Shown: positions 41,750-51,618 of the stretch, one piece after another
Layout of the letters: every line of letters begins with the position of its first letter
Numbering within the stretch: the first letter of the stretch is position 1
NCBI GenBank assembly: GCA_013365365.1
Contig: JABVXU010000378.1
Coordinates: 1-53,165 of the forward strand
Length of the DNA stretch: 53,165 nt
Direction: 5' to 3'
Origin: Cruorifilaria tuberocauda
Lineage: Eukaryota; Nematoda; Chromadorea; Rhabditida; Onchocercidae
Notes under the pieces: model-generated
The model's input: the letters and a program-made list of their open reading frames with translations, nothing else
The model's database searches: none
Told to the model about the DNA's origin: nothing
Position numbers and translations under genes: made by a program

Positions 41750-42179
41750 CTACTATTGCTTTTCTCGCTAAACTATCAGCCTCCTCATTGTACATATTAT
41801 CACTATGTGCTTTAACCCACTTCCAATCAATCTCATGTTGTAAGATAACACTATCCAACTCCTTCCATAACTCTATGTTCTTCACTGACTTTTTATTGCT
41901 TGTTTTCCAACCGTTTATTTTCCATCTGTTTACCCATTTTGTTATACCATGTTTAACATAAAAACTATCTGTATATAAACTAACATTACAAGGGAACCTT
42001 AACACCTTTAGCCCATTGATTACTGCTGTTAACTCCATTCTATTGTTTGTAGTATTTTCTTCTCTACCAAAAATATTCTTTCTATGACCTTTGAATAGTA
42101 CTATTACCGCCCATCCTCCTGTCCCTGGATTACCAGAACAGGCTCCATCTGTGTATATTGTTACTTCCTTTTTGTTCAT
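41742..42179 (-). CDS. rnhA: Ribonuclease HI
   Basis: Cuts the RNA strand of RNA-DNA hybrids, removing primers and R-loops. The 145 residues are the standard bacterial length. The catalytic acids are in place: D11 in IYTDGACSGNPG, E49 in NNRMEL, D71 in LYTDSFYVKHGI and D135 in NEEADSLA; the assisting His125 is in VKAHSDN. The gene lies directly before the AsmA-like gene and overlaps it by eight bases, a layout that points to translational coupling. Confidence 0.97.
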   Translation of the reverse strand: MNKKEVTIYTDGACSGNPGTGGWAVIVLFKGHRKNIFGREENTTNNRMELTAVINGLKVLRFPCNVSLYTDSFYVKHGITKWVNRWKINGWKTSNKKSVKNIELWKELDSVILQHEIDWKWVKAHSDNMYNEEADSLARKAIVDA

Positions 42180-42371
42180 CTTTTTACTATGTAGATAGAT
42201 AAAGTATATATTTGCTTCTACGAAAGTTCAATTTTAATGAGATTTATATGCTAAGGCAAACTTAAACTGTATTTTTAAGTTTTACTATAGAAACAAAAAA
42301 AAGCCCAACAACGAGCAACATTAATAGAAAAAGCAAAAAGTAGTTTTTATATTTCTGCTGTTCTTTCATAT

Positions 42372-43259
42372 CTAGAACCAATCGATAGAGCAAAAAATAA
42401 TACTAGCAAACAAAGAAAATAGGTAAGAAATTGAATAAGAAAACATTCTTTTTTGTGAATGGTAATCCTTGAACTTAATAATAGATATAGCATACCAAAT
42501 AAAAACACAACCTTCAAGAATTGCTATACTCAGGTAAAGTAGAACATTTTTTAAAAACAGTGATGGAAGTAAGCTAATTAACACTAAAAGTATACTATAA
42601 ATTAGTATATATTTTCTTGTTCTCTCTGATCCGTAAACAACATTAAACATTGGAATTGATGCTTTTGCATATTCTTCAGACTTGTTTAAAGACAGAGACC
42701 AAAAGTGTGGTGGAGTCCATATAAAAATTATTAAAAATAGAATAAAACTCTCCCAACTAACAGCATTAGTTACGGTTGCCCAACCAATCATTGGAGAGAA
42801 AGCACCTGATGCGCCACCGATAACAATATTTTGCGGGGTGCGTCTTTTAAGCCAAAATGTGTATATAAAAACATAAAATAATATGCTAACTGCAAGTAAA
42901 ACAGCAGAAATATAATTTACTGCTACTGCCATAATAAATACTGACAATATTCCAAGAATAGCCCCAAATGCAAGAGCGCTTTCTGCAGAAACTTTACCAG
43001 AAGGTATAGGACGACTTTGTGTCCTCTCCATAAGTAGATCTATATCCCTGTCATACCACATATTTATTACTCCTGCAGACCCTGAGCCAAGAGCAATACA
43101 TATGATAGATATTAGTGCAAGAAAAGGATGTATACTATCTGGAGCAACAACTACTCCAGCGACTGCAGTAAATACTACAAGGCACATTATCTTTGGTTTT
43201 AGCAAACACAAAAAATCTAGTATTGTTGACTCAATATTCAATAAGGTACCTGTATACAT
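42372..43259 (-). CDS. ctaB: Protoheme IX farnesyltransferase (heme O synthase)
   Basis: UbiA-family membrane enzyme that attaches a farnesyl group to heme B, the first step to the heme A of cytochrome oxidase. The 295 residues form about nine helices. The prenyl-diphosphate site NxxxDxxxD is intact as N66, D70 and D74 in [20 protein letters not shown] second motif reads [21 protein letters not shown]. The start codon directly abuts the coxA stop, with no gap. The cluster coxB-coxA-ctaB is thus read as one unit from the right. Confidence 0.97.
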   Translation of the reverse strand: MYTGTLLNIESTILDFLCLLKPKIMCLVVFTAVAGVVVAPDSIHPFLALISIICIALGSGSAGVINMWYDRDIDLLMERTQSRPIPSGKVSAESALAFGAILGILSVFIMAVAVNYISAVLLAVSILFYVFIYTFWLKRRTPQNIVIGGASGAFSPMIGWATVTNAVSWESFILFLIIFIWTPPHFWSLSLNKSEEYAKASIPMFNVVYGSERTRKYILIYSILLVLISLLPSLFLKNVLLYLSIAILEGCVFIWYAISIIKFKDYHSQKRMFSYSISYLFSLFASIIFCSIDWF

Positions 43260-44822
43260 TTATTTTATCACTGGCGGTTTTTCGAAGGTGTGGAAAGGTG
43301 GAGGTGAAGATACTGTCCATTCTAAAGTATTACCTCCCCAAGGATTATCTTCAACTTTTTTACCCCATTTGAATAGATGTATAATTATAAATATAAAAAG
43401 GACAACTGAAGAGAAAGACATGTATGATCCAATTGATGATACATAATTCCAAGGAATAAATGCATCAGGATAATCAGGTATACGTCTTGGCATACCTGCT
43501 AGTCCCAAGAAATGTTGGGGGAAAAAAGTAATATTGGTACTAATAAAGGTAAGCCAAAAGTGTATTTTCCCTAGGCATTCATTGTATTGCTTACCTGACA
43601 TCTTGCCTATCCAGTAGTAAAAGCCAGAAAAAACTGCGAATAACACAGCTAGTGACATAACATAATGAAAGTGAGCGACAACATAATATGTATCGTGCAA
43701 TAATCTATCTACTCCACCTTGAGATAGAACTATTCCAGTTACACCCCCACCAGTAAACATAAAAATAAAACCTAATGCAAACAGCATAGGAGTTTTGAGC
43801 TCAATTGCCCCACCCCACATAGTTGCAATCCAACTAAAGACTTTTATACCAGTGATAACACCAATGAAGATTGTACTAGTACTAAAAAATATAACTGCAT
43901 CTTTACTAAGTCCAACAGTAAACATGTGATGAGCCCAGACCATAAATCCAAACACTGCTATACCTATCATAGCATAAATCATTCCCATATGACCAAACAC
44001 TGGTCTATGAGAGAAAGTTGATACGACTTGACTTATTATGCCAAATGCAGGGAAGATAATGATATAAACTTCTGGATGACCAAAAAACCAAAATAGATGT
44101 TGAAATAATACAGGGTCACCACCACCAGCAGGATCGAAAAAGGAAGTACCAATATTACGGTCAGTAAGTAGCATAGTTATAGCACCGGCAAGTACAGGTA
44201 AAGCAATAATTAGCATAAATGATGTCAATAAGATTGACCAAACGAATAATGGCATTTTGGTCAATAGCATACCTTTTATGCGCATATTGAGTATAGTAAC
44301 TATGAAGTTAATTGCTCCAACAATTGATGATATACCAGCAATATGAAGTGCAAATATAGCAAGATCAACTCCTGTACTTGGATGGAATATAATTTGTGAT
44401 AAGGGTGGATATAAAGTCCATCCTGTTCCTGGCCCTTCACCAGCAAATGTTGAAAAAATAAGCAGAATAAAAGATGATACTAATAACCAGAAACTCAGAT
44501 TATTCATACGAGGGAATGCCATATCTGGTGAACCAATCATAAGAGGTACAAACCAATTACCAAATCCCCCCATTAGAGCTGGCATTATCATAAAGAATAG
44601 CATTATTATTGCATGTCCTGTAACCATTACATTGTACATTTGATAATTGTTGTTAAGTATATTAACGTGCATTAGCTGAGTACGAATAACTATTGATAAC
44701 AACCCACCAATAATCCCAGTTAATATAGAAAAAATAATATATAGTGTCCCTATATCCTTATGGTTAGTAGAAAATAACCAACGCCTTATACCTTTTGGTA
44801 TATCACTCATGCCTGTCTCCAA
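43260..44822 (-). CDS. coxA: Cytochrome c oxidase subunit I
   Basis: Catalytic subunit of the aa3-type terminal oxidase; reduces oxygen and pumps protons. The 520 residues hold twelve helices. Ligands are present: His70 (heme a, in VTGHAIIM), His249 with Tyr253 (CuB and cross-linked Tyr, in [12 protein letters not shown]), His298 and His299 (CuB, in [10 protein letters not shown]), His384 and His386 (hemes a3 and a, in [10 protein letters not shown]). The K-channel lysine lies in [13 protein letters not shown]. The gene is two bases after coxB and touches ctaB. Translation may start at Met1 or Met5 (MSDIPKG), which is closer to relatives. Confidence 0.98.
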   Translation of the reverse strand: METGMSDIPKGIRRWLFSTNHKDIGTLYIIFSILTGIIGGLLSIVIRTQLMHVNILNNNYQMYNVMVTGHAIIMLFFMIMPALMGGFGNWFVPLMIGSPDMAFPRMNNLSFWLLVSSFILLIFSTFAGEGPGTGWTLYPPLSQIIFHPSTGVDLAIFALHIAGISSIVGAINFIVTILNMRIKGMLLTKMPLFVWSILLTSFMLIIALPVLAGAITMLLTDRNIGTSFFDPAGGGDPVLFQHLFWFFGHPEVYIIIFPAFGIISQVVSTFSHRPVFGHMGMIYAMIGIAVFGFMVWAHHMFTVGLSKDAVIFFSTSTIFIGVITGIKVFSWIATMWGGAIELKTPMLFALGFIFMFTGGGVTGIVLSQGGVDRLLHDTYYVVAHFHYVMSLAVLFAVFSGFYYWIGKMSGKQYNECLGKIHFWLTFISTNITFFPQHFLGLAGMPRRIPDYPDAFIPWNYVSSIGSYMSFSSVVLFIFIIIHLFKWGKKVEDNPWGGNTLEWTVSSPPPFHTFEKPPVIK

Positions 44823-44824
44823 AT

Positions 44825-45586
44825 TTAACTTGCTAATTTTTTGCTTTCAATCCATTCATTGAAATCTTTCTTACTCACTGCCTTAACAACAATTGGCATG
44901 AATCCATGGCCTTGACCACATAATTCATAACATTGCCCGTAGTAAATACCAGGGTTTTTGACATTAAACCATGCTTCATTTAACCTTCCTGGTATTGCAT
45001 CGACTTTTATGCCGAAAGCTGGTATTCCCCAACTATGTATTACATCCCCTGCAGTAACTTGCAGACGAATATTAGTATCAATAGGTAAAACAACATTATT
45101 GTCAACAGAAAATAGCTTTAAATCTTCTTTAGCAAAATCATTTGCTTCCTTGATATAACTATCAAATGACATTTGGTATTCAGGATACTGATAGCTCCAA
45201 TACCACTGGTGGCCAATAACCTTCAAGGTTATATCAGACTTTGGTATTTTTTCTTGTAGCTTAATTAATTGAGCATTCTTAAATGCTAACACACCAACAA
45301 TAATCGTTGGTATAATAAACCAGGCAATTTCTAAGGTGACATTATGATTTGTTTGGCTTATATTTATAACTTTATTTTTGCGAAATCGGAATATCACATA
45401 AGCAAGTAGCATCCATATAAGAAACATTATCCCAACCATTACAGCAGTGACAAATGAATGTGCCCTAACTATAACTTCCATCATTTCAGTTGCAGGTTTA
45501 GGAAATCCTAATTGCCAAGGAGTAGGAAAAGAAGCAATTGATATGTTTGAATAAAAGACTATCAATAATGCAAACAACCTTGACAT
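44825..45586 (-). CDS. coxB: Cytochrome c oxidase subunit II
   Basis: Carries the CuA centre that takes electrons from cytochrome c. The 253 residues begin with a signal-like helix (about 3-19), followed by two membrane helices (about 45-66 and 86-104) and the cupredoxin domain. CuA ligands are complete: His184, Cys219, Glu221, Cys223, His227 and Met230, in [16 protein letters not shown]. The aromatic electron-entry patch is [12 protein letters not shown]. It is the first gene of the cox unit and has a candidate promoter just upstream. ctaG and coxC are not in this window. Confidence 0.98.
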   Translation of the reverse strand: MSRLFALLIVFYSNISIASFPTPWQLGFPKPATEMMEVIVRAHSFVTAVMVGIMFLIWMLLAYVIFRFRKNKVINISQTNHNVTLEIAWFIIPTIIVGVLAFKNAQLIKLQEKIPKSDITLKVIGHQWYWSYQYPEYQMSFDSYIKEANDFAKEDLKLFSVDNNVVLPIDTNIRLQVTAGDVIHSWGIPAFGIKVDAIPGRLNEAWFNVKNPGIYYGQCYELCGQGHGFMPIVVKAVSKKDFNEWIESKKLAS

Positions 45587-45620
45587 ACTTATTTATTAGT
45601 AATGGTGTAAAACTAACTAT

Positions 45621-45649
45621 ATAATATTGTATACAAATTTGTTATGCAA
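45621..45649 (-). promoter_or_regulatory. Candidate sigma-70 promoter of coxB-coxA-ctaB
   Basis: Read on the minus strand, TTGCAT (45649-45644) and TATTAT (45626-45621) are separated by 17 bases and lie about 35 bases before the coxB start. Motif match only. Confidence 0.45.
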
Positions 45650-45735
45650 TAAAGATTAGTGATTTTTAATATCCAGTGTTATAAAAAATATAGCCCTAAT
45701 GAAGGGGGATCGTATTTATCTTGAGCTATGCTATA

Positions 45736-45882
45736 ATGATATCTGTTGTTGCTAGTAATTTTCTAGCTTCAAACTCAAAAGCAGTGATAGGCTTATTAAG
45801 CTTTTTATTTTTACTTGTACCCATTTGTTTAGAATGGGAGCATTCCTATGGTATAGCAAAATGCGTAACTATCTTTCTATAA
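45736..45882 (+). CDS. Possible 48-residue membrane peptide
   Basis: A short frame between the cox unit and the HlyD-type gene, overlapping the 3' end of the latter by 14 bases. It encodes one hydrophobic helix (GLLSFLFLLVPIC) and nothing I recognise. The frame is also open upstream to about 45703. No strong ribosome site is seen. It may be a chance frame or a gene remnant. Confidence 0.25.
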   Translation: MISVVASNFLASNSKAVIGLLSFLFLLVPICLEWEHSYGIAKCVTIFL

Positions 45883-47344
45883 AAGACCTATCAATCGTTG
45901 CAATTATAGGTGTAAATAAGAATGACAAAAGTGTGCGTGATTGAGTGACTATGTATACTTCTACTGGCATACCAGGATATAGGTACACATTTTTAAACTG
46001 AGCAAGTTCTGACTTTGGTATCATTATACGCACTGAATAATAACGTCCTAACCTTTGATCATCAAGAGCATCAGGAGAGATATGGCTTACTATGCCATTA
46101 ATCAAACTCAAACGACGTGCATTATATGCACTCAGTCTCACTTTGACTTTTAACCCCTTTAATCCGTCAATAGAGACTATGTTGCTGTCTTTTTTTTGCG
46201 CTGATATTATTTCTTCTATATTTCTTGTCTGAATCTTAGTGTCTATCATAAGATCATCATTGGAAGGTACTACGCTCATAACTGGCACTCCAGATTGTAT
46301 AACACCGCCTTCAGTGTGATATCTTATGTCTGTAACTATTCCATCCTGAGGTGACCTAATTACTGTATGTGCTAACGTGTCTTCTGCAACCATTAGCCTC
46401 TCTCTTAAGTCAGCAATAGATATAGCAATTTCCTTGAGTTCTGTATTTGCTTTTTCTTGAGAATCATTTCTTATGTTTAAAATTTCTAATTCGTTCTCTC
46501 CAATTTTTTGCTGCGTTTGAGATATTGCAGTGCGATAATGACCGACTCTACCATTAATCTCAGCAAGCTGCTTTTCTAGAGCTAAAATATTTGGTTTACC
46601 AATATATCCATTGCTAAGAAGCTGTCTTTTTATTTCCAATTCCTCAACTATTAATTTACATTGCTTTAGAGCTGCGTCCAATTGATAGTTTAGCCCTACT
46701 AACTCATCATGTAGCTGCCTTATGCGCAGTTGTAGTATGTTAGTTTTTCCTAATATGCTACTGCAATGAGAATAGAATAATTTTATCTGATTTTTTACTA
46801 CTTTATTTACGAGCTCACTCTTAGTCAATTTTTTGACTTCATCAGGAAAATTAATTTTATCTAATCCTTCTCTAATAGAGATTAGTCTTGATTCATTTGC
46901 TAAAAGCGATAAGAGCTTTTCTTTGATTATATTTAGATTCGCCTTTTCATTAATATCATTTAGCAAAACTAAAGGCTCATCTTTCTTAACTATTTGACCT
47001 TCTCTGACTAGAATCTTTTTTATTACTCCGCCTCCTAAATGCTGAATTACCTTTCTATTTGAAGATACAACGACCTCTCCATTTGCACGTACTGCACCAT
47101 CAATTGGAGCTATAGCTGCCCAAATACCACCTATTCCAAAGAAAATGACTATTATTACCAGGCCAAAAAATAGTGGTCCACGTGTTACTCTCAAGACCTC
47201 GTTTGAGTGATTCCTCTCAAGGTTTAAAATAAAACTTGTTATTGTGTCAATTAATATAAAAGTTCTATCCAAAAATTTTAGTTTTTTTTTCTTTTTTATC
47301 ACTTGCATATTTATATTATCACTATAGATAAAAAACCATGTCAA
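45869..47344 (-). CDS. HlyD-family type I secretion membrane fusion protein
   Basis: Periplasmic adaptor that links an ABC exporter in the inner membrane to an outer-membrane channel. The product has 491 residues, or about 479 if translation starts at Met13, which gives the more typical basic N-terminus (MQVIKKKKKLKFLD). One membrane helix lies near 58-79. Then come the first lipoyl half (VVSSNRKVIQHLGGGVIKKI), a long coiled-coil of about 150-330, the second lipoyl half (VIRSPQDGIVTDIRYHTEGG) and the beta-barrel end (LAQFKNVYLYPGMPVEVYI). The ABC partner is not in the window. A 107-base internal piece of this gene recurs exactly at 48776-48882. Confidence 0.93.
   Translation of the reverse strand: MTWFFIYSDNINMQVIKKKKKLKFLDRTFILIDTITSFILNLERNHSNEVLRVTRGPLFFGLVIIVIFFGIGGIWAAIAPIDGAVRANGEVVVSSNRKVIQHLGGGVIKKILVREGQIVKKDEPLVLLNDINEKANLNIIKEKLLSLLANESRLISIREGLDKINFPDEVKKLTKSELVNKVVKNQIKLFYSHCSSILGKTNILQLRIRQLHDELVGLNYQLDAALKQCKLIVEELEIKRQLLSNGYIGKPNILALEKQLAEINGRVGHYRTAISQTQQKIGENELEILNIRNDSQEKANTELKEIAISIADLRERLMVAEDTLAHTVIRSPQDGIVTDIRYHTEGGVIQSGVPVMSVVPSNDDLMIDTKIQTRNIEEIISAQKKDSNIVSIDGLKGLKVKVRLSAYNARRLSLINGIVSHISPDALDDQRLGRYYSVRIMIPKSELAQFKNVYLYPGMPVEVYIVTQSRTLLSFLFTPIIATIDRSFIER
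46682..46788 (-). repeat. 107-base repeat, parental copy inside the HlyD-type gene
   Basis: This segment encodes about residues 186-221 of the membrane fusion protein (including CSSILGKTNILQLRIRQL). It is identical, in inverted orientation, to 48776-48882. Bases flanking the match differ on both sides. Confidence 0.95.
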
Positions 47345-47597
47345 AGAAAATAAGACACAAGTTTGCTTATTCAGTAAATACTACTGTTGACATATAGGAT
47401 TACATCTAAAAATTAAAGTATGTGACTCAAGCACATAACTTAGACTGTTTTGTACTTTGGATAAACCGTTTAGTAATAATCTGTACTATACTTAGCATGA
47501 ATTGAGCTCTTGTAAGTATTAAACCATTTATGCATGTAAAAAATGCATTGCTAATTAAACAATGTTCTGTTAGTAATATCAGGAAAACAAAATCATT

Positions 47598-48331
47598 ATG
47601 TTCCAATTGGAAGGCAGGAAATTTCTCGTTACTGGTGCTTCAGGTGGGATAGGCCAAGCAATTGTAGGGATTATGCATAAAGCTGGAACAACTTTATGTA
47701 TCTCTGGTACAAAGAGAGAGATCCTTGAAGGAATTGCTAAGCAGTACAAAAAGAACATACACGTACTTCCTTGCAATTTATTAAGTACTGAGGAAGTAAA
47801 TAATTTAATAGAAAGAGCAAGCGAATTGATGACAGGTTTTGATGGGCTTATATGCAATGCAGGCATTACACAAGATAGGTTACTACTAAAAATGACAGAT
47901 GAAGCATGGCAAAAAGTAATTGATATAAACTTGAGCTCTACATTTAAGTTGAGTAGAGAAGCGTGTAAAAAATTAATTAAAAATAACTGGGAAGGATTAT
48001 AAATATTTCTTCAATAGTAGGGTTAACAGGAAATGCTGGACAAGCAAATTACGCAGCAGCGAAAGCTGGAATAATAGCTATGAGTAAATCTATAGCAAAA
48101 GAAGTTGCAAGTCGAAATATAACAGTTAATTGTATTGCTCCTGGGTTTATAGATACTAAGATGACTGGAGGTTTAACTAAAGAACAAAAAAGAAAAATAA
48201 TAGATAATATCCCGATGAAAAAGATTGGAACTGCAGAAGAAGTAGCAGCAGGTGTTTTATTTTTAGCAAGCAATGAAGCAAAATATATCACAGGTCATGT
48301 ATTAAATATTAATGGCGGCTTATTTATGTAG
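47598..48331 (+). pseudogene. fabG: 3-oxoacyl-ACP reductase, interrupted by a one-base deletion
   Basis: NADPH-dependent ketoreductase of fatty-acid elongation. The first part (47598-48002) has the TGASGGIGQAI cofactor loop and the NAG motif (LICNAGITQDRL). It runs into a stop after NNWEGL. The second part (from about 47993 in another frame) continues with RIINISSIVGLTGNAGQ, the catalytic YAAAKAG and the ITGHVLNINGGLFM end. A run GGG at 47989-47991 stands where relatives have GGGG (Asn-Trp-Gly-Arg); adding one G restores a product of about 244 residues, the normal length. All active-site residues are otherwise conserved. Since fabG is normally essential, a homopolymer sequencing error or a nuclear copy is as likely as true loss. 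Confidence 0.9.
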
Positions 48332-48410
48332 AGCACCATTATTTATATAGTCTATAGACAAGTTGTAGACTTTGCTTTAAAATAAAATGTGTATAAACTA
48401 AAATGAGGAA

Positions 48411-48758
48411 ATGGGCTCTGTAATAAGAAAAATTTTTAATATCTTGTATGCGGCACTACTTCTTTCAGGTTACCCAACTACCTCAGATGCTGGAAGTAGC
48501 GATATAGATGATACAACTGCTCAAGTAATATGCAATATTATTGGTTATATTTGGGGGATAGGTGGTCCACTCATGACTGTAGTAATAATTGGTGCATCTT
48601 TGCTTGCAATATTCGGTAGGATGCCTTGGCCAGCCCTGTTTGCTTTAGGGATGTTTTGTGGTGTATTTTTCGGTGCTAAGGCAATTATAATGAAAGTTAT
48701 ACCTAACATGAATGATAGTGTAAAGATTATGCTAGAAAACTGCGGAACGAAAAAATAG
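48411..48758 (+). CDS. virB2: VirB2-like type IV secretion pilin
   Basis: Small 115-residue TrbC/VirB2-family protein. A hydrophobic leader (about 8-22, IFNILYAALLLSGY) with a likely signal-peptidase site near SDAGSS is followed by two hydrophobic helices (about 44-65 and 68-92: GGPLMTVVIIGASLLAIFGR and ALFALGMFCGVFFGAKAI). This is the prepilin layout: leader, then two helices in a hairpin. Rickettsiales carry scattered VirB2-like genes away from the main vir clusters (general knowledge). It lies 79 bases after fabG. The start ATG at 48411 follows the purine stretch TGAGGAA, a usable ribosome site. Confidence 0.8.
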   Translation: MGSVIRKIFNILYAALLLSGYPTTSDAGSSDIDDTTAQVICNIIGYIWGIGGPLMTVVIIGASLLAIFGRMPWPALFALGMFCGVFFGAKAIIMKVIPNMNDSVKIMLENCGTKK

Positions 48759-48775
48759 TAAAAGTAAAAAGGATT

Positions 48776-48882
48776 AGATAAAATTATTCTATTCTCATTG
48801 CAGTAGCATATTAGGAAAAACTAACATACTACAACTGCGCATAAGGCAGCTACATGATGAGTTAGTAGGGCTAAACTATCAA
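48776..48882 (+). repeat. 107-base exact inverted copy of a piece of the HlyD-type gene
   Basis: Identical over 107 bases to the reverse complement of 46682-46788, 2 kb away. Here the piece lies between the VirB2-like gene and ribB, outside any gene, and encodes only an interior fragment of the membrane fusion protein. Identity over its full length implies a recent copying event or gene conversion. Confidence 0.95.
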
Positions 48883-48909
48883 CATTTTTCATATATTTTC
48901 GATACTAGC

Positions 48910-49563
48910 TCAACTTCTTTTTTTGACATAGCTAATTAGTTTATCAATGGTAGTTAACTTAATCTTATGTTGTCCAGCAAACTCAAGTAACTGAGGTAAA
49001 CGCATCATAGAACCATCATCATTAACTAATTCACATCCAACAGCTGCATGATTAAGATCAACTAACTTTGCTATTTCTACACTAGCTTCAGTATGACCAT
49101 TGCGTGCCAAGACTCCGCTATCATTTGCAATAATAGGAAAAACGTGGCCAGGAGTAATAATGTCATCCTTAGTGCTCTTTTCATCAATAGCAATAAGTAT
49201 TGTACGTGTCCTGTCATTAGCGGAAACGCCTGTTGTAATACCATAACGTGCATCGATTGATGTAGTAAATGCAGTATGAGGAGTAAGTTTCTCATCCACA
49301 TTACTTCTTCTCATAAACTCAAGACCTAGCCTATTCATGTGAATCTTTGTCATAGCTAAGAATACGATGCCAGTACCATATCTAATCATAAAAGCTACGT
49401 GCTTTGGCTTTAATTTTTCAGCTAAGATGATCAAATCTCCTTCATTTTCCCTATCTTCATTATCAACTAAAATAAATAATTTACCAGACTGGGCATCCTC
49501 TAATACATCTTCTACAGGAGAAATATATGATAGATCCATTGATGCATAAGTAGCTTCTACCAT
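48910..49563 (-). CDS. ribB: 3,4-dihydroxy-2-butanone 4-phosphate synthase
   Basis: Makes the four-carbon precursor of riboflavin from ribulose 5-phosphate. The 217 residues match the stand-alone RibB length, without a GTP cyclohydrolase II domain. The acidic metal site is in NEDRENEGDLIILAEKL (about 35-51), with RYGTGIVF, DARYGITTGVSANDR and the GHTEASVEIAKL end also clear. It is the last gene of a minus-strand unit, three bases after greA. Riboflavin supply is one proposed benefit of Wolbachia to its host (literature knowledge). Confidence 0.96.
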   Translation of the reverse strand: MVEATYASMDLSYISPVEDVLEDAQSGKLFILVDNEDRENEGDLIILAEKLKPKHVAFMIRYGTGIVFLAMTKIHMNRLGLEFMRRSNVDEKLTPHTAFTTSIDARYGITTGVSANDRTRTILIAIDEKSTKDDIITPGHVFPIIANDSGVLARNGHTEASVEIAKLVDLNHAAVGCELVNDDGSMMRLPQLLEFAGQHKIKLTTIDKLISYVKKRS

Positions 49564-49566
49564 AAT

Positions 49567-50070
49567 TTATTTAAACTCAATCCTAACTACTTTATATAAT
49601 TTCTCTCCGCTTGGGACTACTACCTCTACGTATTCACCAATTTTTTTGCCAATTAAAGCACTACCTAAAGGTGAGCTAGTAGATATTAATTGCCTTGAAA
49701 CATCAGCCTCATATTCACCTACAATTTTATAAATATACTCTACTTCACTACCATCGTCATTTAACATGCTTAATGTTACTGTTGCACCAAACATTACTGA
49801 ATTACCAGATAAATTCTTTACCTCTATTACTTCTGCATGAGAAAGCTTGTTTTCTAGCTCTATTATACGACCTTCAATAAACCCTAACCTTTCTCGTGCA
49901 GCATGATACTCTGCGCTCTCAGACAAATCACCTTGATCGCGTGCATCAGAAATAGCCTGTATAATAGAAGGTTTTTCTTCTTTTAATTTCTCAAGCTCAG
50001 CTTGCATAAATCCAAAACCTTCTTTTGTTATAGGAAATTTTTTAATGACGGATGAAGTCATAACCACCAC
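49567..50070 (-). CDS. greA: Transcription elongation factor GreA
   Basis: Rescues backtracked RNA polymerase by inducing cleavage of the transcript end. The product is 167 residues; the first few (MVVMTSSVIKKFPIT) may be an extension, as Met4 gives a length nearer to relatives. The coiled-coil carries the acidic tip DARDQGDLSESAEYHAARE with the two catalytic acids, and the C-terminal globular domain ends with LGSALIGKKIGEYVEVVVPSG. The gene sits between atpA and ribB with gaps of six and three bases, so it is probably part of their transcript. Confidence 0.96.
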   Translation of the reverse strand: MVVMTSSVIKKFPITKEGFGFMQAELEKLKEEKPSIIQAISDARDQGDLSESAEYHAARERLGFIEGRIIELENKLSHAEVIEVKNLSGNSVMFGATVTLSMLNDDGSEVEYIYKIVGEYEADVSRQLISTSSPLGSALIGKKIGEYVEVVVPSGEKLYKVVRIEFK

Positions 50071-50076
50071 CTAAAC

Positions 50077-51618
50077 TCAATTAAATTGAGTAATAAAACT
50101 ACTAACGATATTAAAAATATCCTTTTTGATAACATTATTCATGTCACTTGACAACTTTTCTAAAACTTCAGGATATTCATTATGAAAATAATTGATAAGC
50201 TCACATTCAAATTTACTAACGTTACTTATTTGTATCTTGCCTAGCTGATCATATAAATTAGAAAAAATGTACATCAGTACTACTTGTTCTTCTATCGGCA
50301 TAGGTGAATGCTGTTTTTGTTTTAATAGCTCAATAAGATATTTACCCTTATCCAAGGATAATTGGACACTAGCATCAAGATCAGAACTAAATCTTGCAAA
50401 ATCCTCCAGTTCTCTATACTGAGCTAGACTTAGCTTTACAGAGCTAGAGACTTTTTTTACAGATTTCAGTTGTGCAGCAGAACCAATTCGCGAAACTGAT
50501 AAACCTATATTCACTGCAGGACGGAACCCTTTATGAAACAGCTCAGACTCAAGAAAAATTTGCCCATCAGTAATTGAAATTACATTAGTTGAAATGTATG
50601 CAGATACATCACCTGCTTGAGTTTCAATAATCGGCAAAGCAGTCAAAGACCCATGTCCTTTCTCATTAGACATTTTAGCAGCTCTCTCAAGTAAACGAGA
50701 ATGTACATAAAATATATCTCCAGGATAGGCCTCACGTCCAGGAGAACGTCTCAGCAGTAAAGATATTTGTCTGTACGCTATAGCATGCTTAGACAAATCA
50801 TCATATACTACCAAACAATGCATTCCATTATCACGGAAAAATTCTCCAATAGTGCAACCAGCATAAGGCGCTAAAAACTGCATAGGTGCACAGTCAGATG
50901 CACTAGCCACAACTACAACTGTATAATCTAATGCTCCACTTTCTTTTAGTTTATTTACTACTTTTGCCACTGATGAAATTTTTTGCCCGATAGCAACATA
51001 AACACAATAAATCTTTTGATACTCATCTGCCTTATCATTAATCCTTCTCTGATTAATGATAGTATCAAGTGCAATAGTAGTTTTCCCGATTTGTCTATCG
51101 CCAATAATTAGTTCACGCTGTCCTCTGCCTATTGGGATTAGTAAGTCTATAATTTTAATTCCGGTCTGTAGAGGTTCATGGACAGATTTACGATCAATAA
51201 TTCCTGGGGCCTTAGGGTCTATGTCCATTTTGTTCTTAACTGTAATCTTTCCACCACTGTCTATTGGGTAACCAAGTGCATTTACTACCCTTCCAAGTAA
51301 TTCATGTCCCACAGGCACTTGCATAACATCACCACTACATTTTACAATATCTCCTTCTTTTATATCACGATCATTACCAAGCACCACTACTCCAGCAGTA
51401 TCATGATCTAAATCAAAAACTATCCCTTCTATGCCACTCGCAAAAAGTACCTTTTCGCTAAACTTTGCTTCTTCAAGTCCGTAAATCAGTGCAATACCAT
51501 CAGTCACTGAAATCACTTCGCCTATATTTTCTCGTTTTATAGGATAATCAAATGTATCAACCTTTTCACGTATTATATTTACTATCTCAGAAGCATTTAT
51601 ACTATCCTTCATATACAA
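50077..51618 (-). CDS. atpA: ATP synthase F1 subunit alpha
   Basis: Non-catalytic nucleotide-binding subunit of F1. The 513 residues match the family. The Walker A motif GDRQIGKT is at 173-180. The ATP synthase alpha/beta signature lies in [17 protein letters not shown], with the alpha-type arginine. A beta-barrel covers about 25-95 and a C-terminal helical bundle the last 130 residues. Translation may begin at Met1 or Met3. It overlaps the end of atpH by ten bases, which suggests coupling. atpG, expected next in most bacteria, is absent; greA follows instead. Confidence 0.98.
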   Translation of the reverse strand: MYMKDSINASEIVNIIREKVDTFDYPIKRENIGEVISVTDGIALIYGLEEAKFSEKVLFASGIEGIVFDLDHDTAGVVVLGNDRDIKEGDIVKCSGDVMQVPVGHELLGRVVNALGYPIDSGGKITVKNKMDIDPKAPGIIDRKSVHEPLQTGIKIIDLLIPIGRGQRELIIGDRQIGKTTIALDTIINQRRINDKADEYQKIYCVYVAIGQKISSVAKVVNKLKESGALDYTVVVVASASDCAPMQFLAPYAGCTIGEFFRDNGMHCLVVYDDLSKHAIAYRQISLLLRRSPGREAYPGDIFYVHSRLLERAAKMSNEKGHGSLTALPIIETQAGDVSAYISTNVISITDGQIFLESELFHKGFRPAVNIGLSVSRIGSAAQLKSVKKVSSSVKLSLAQYRELEDFARFSSDLDASVQLSLDKGKYLIELLKQKQHSPMPIEEQVVLMYIFSNLYDQLGKIQISNVSKFECELINYFHNEYPEVLEKLSSDMNNVIKKDIFNIVSSFITQFN

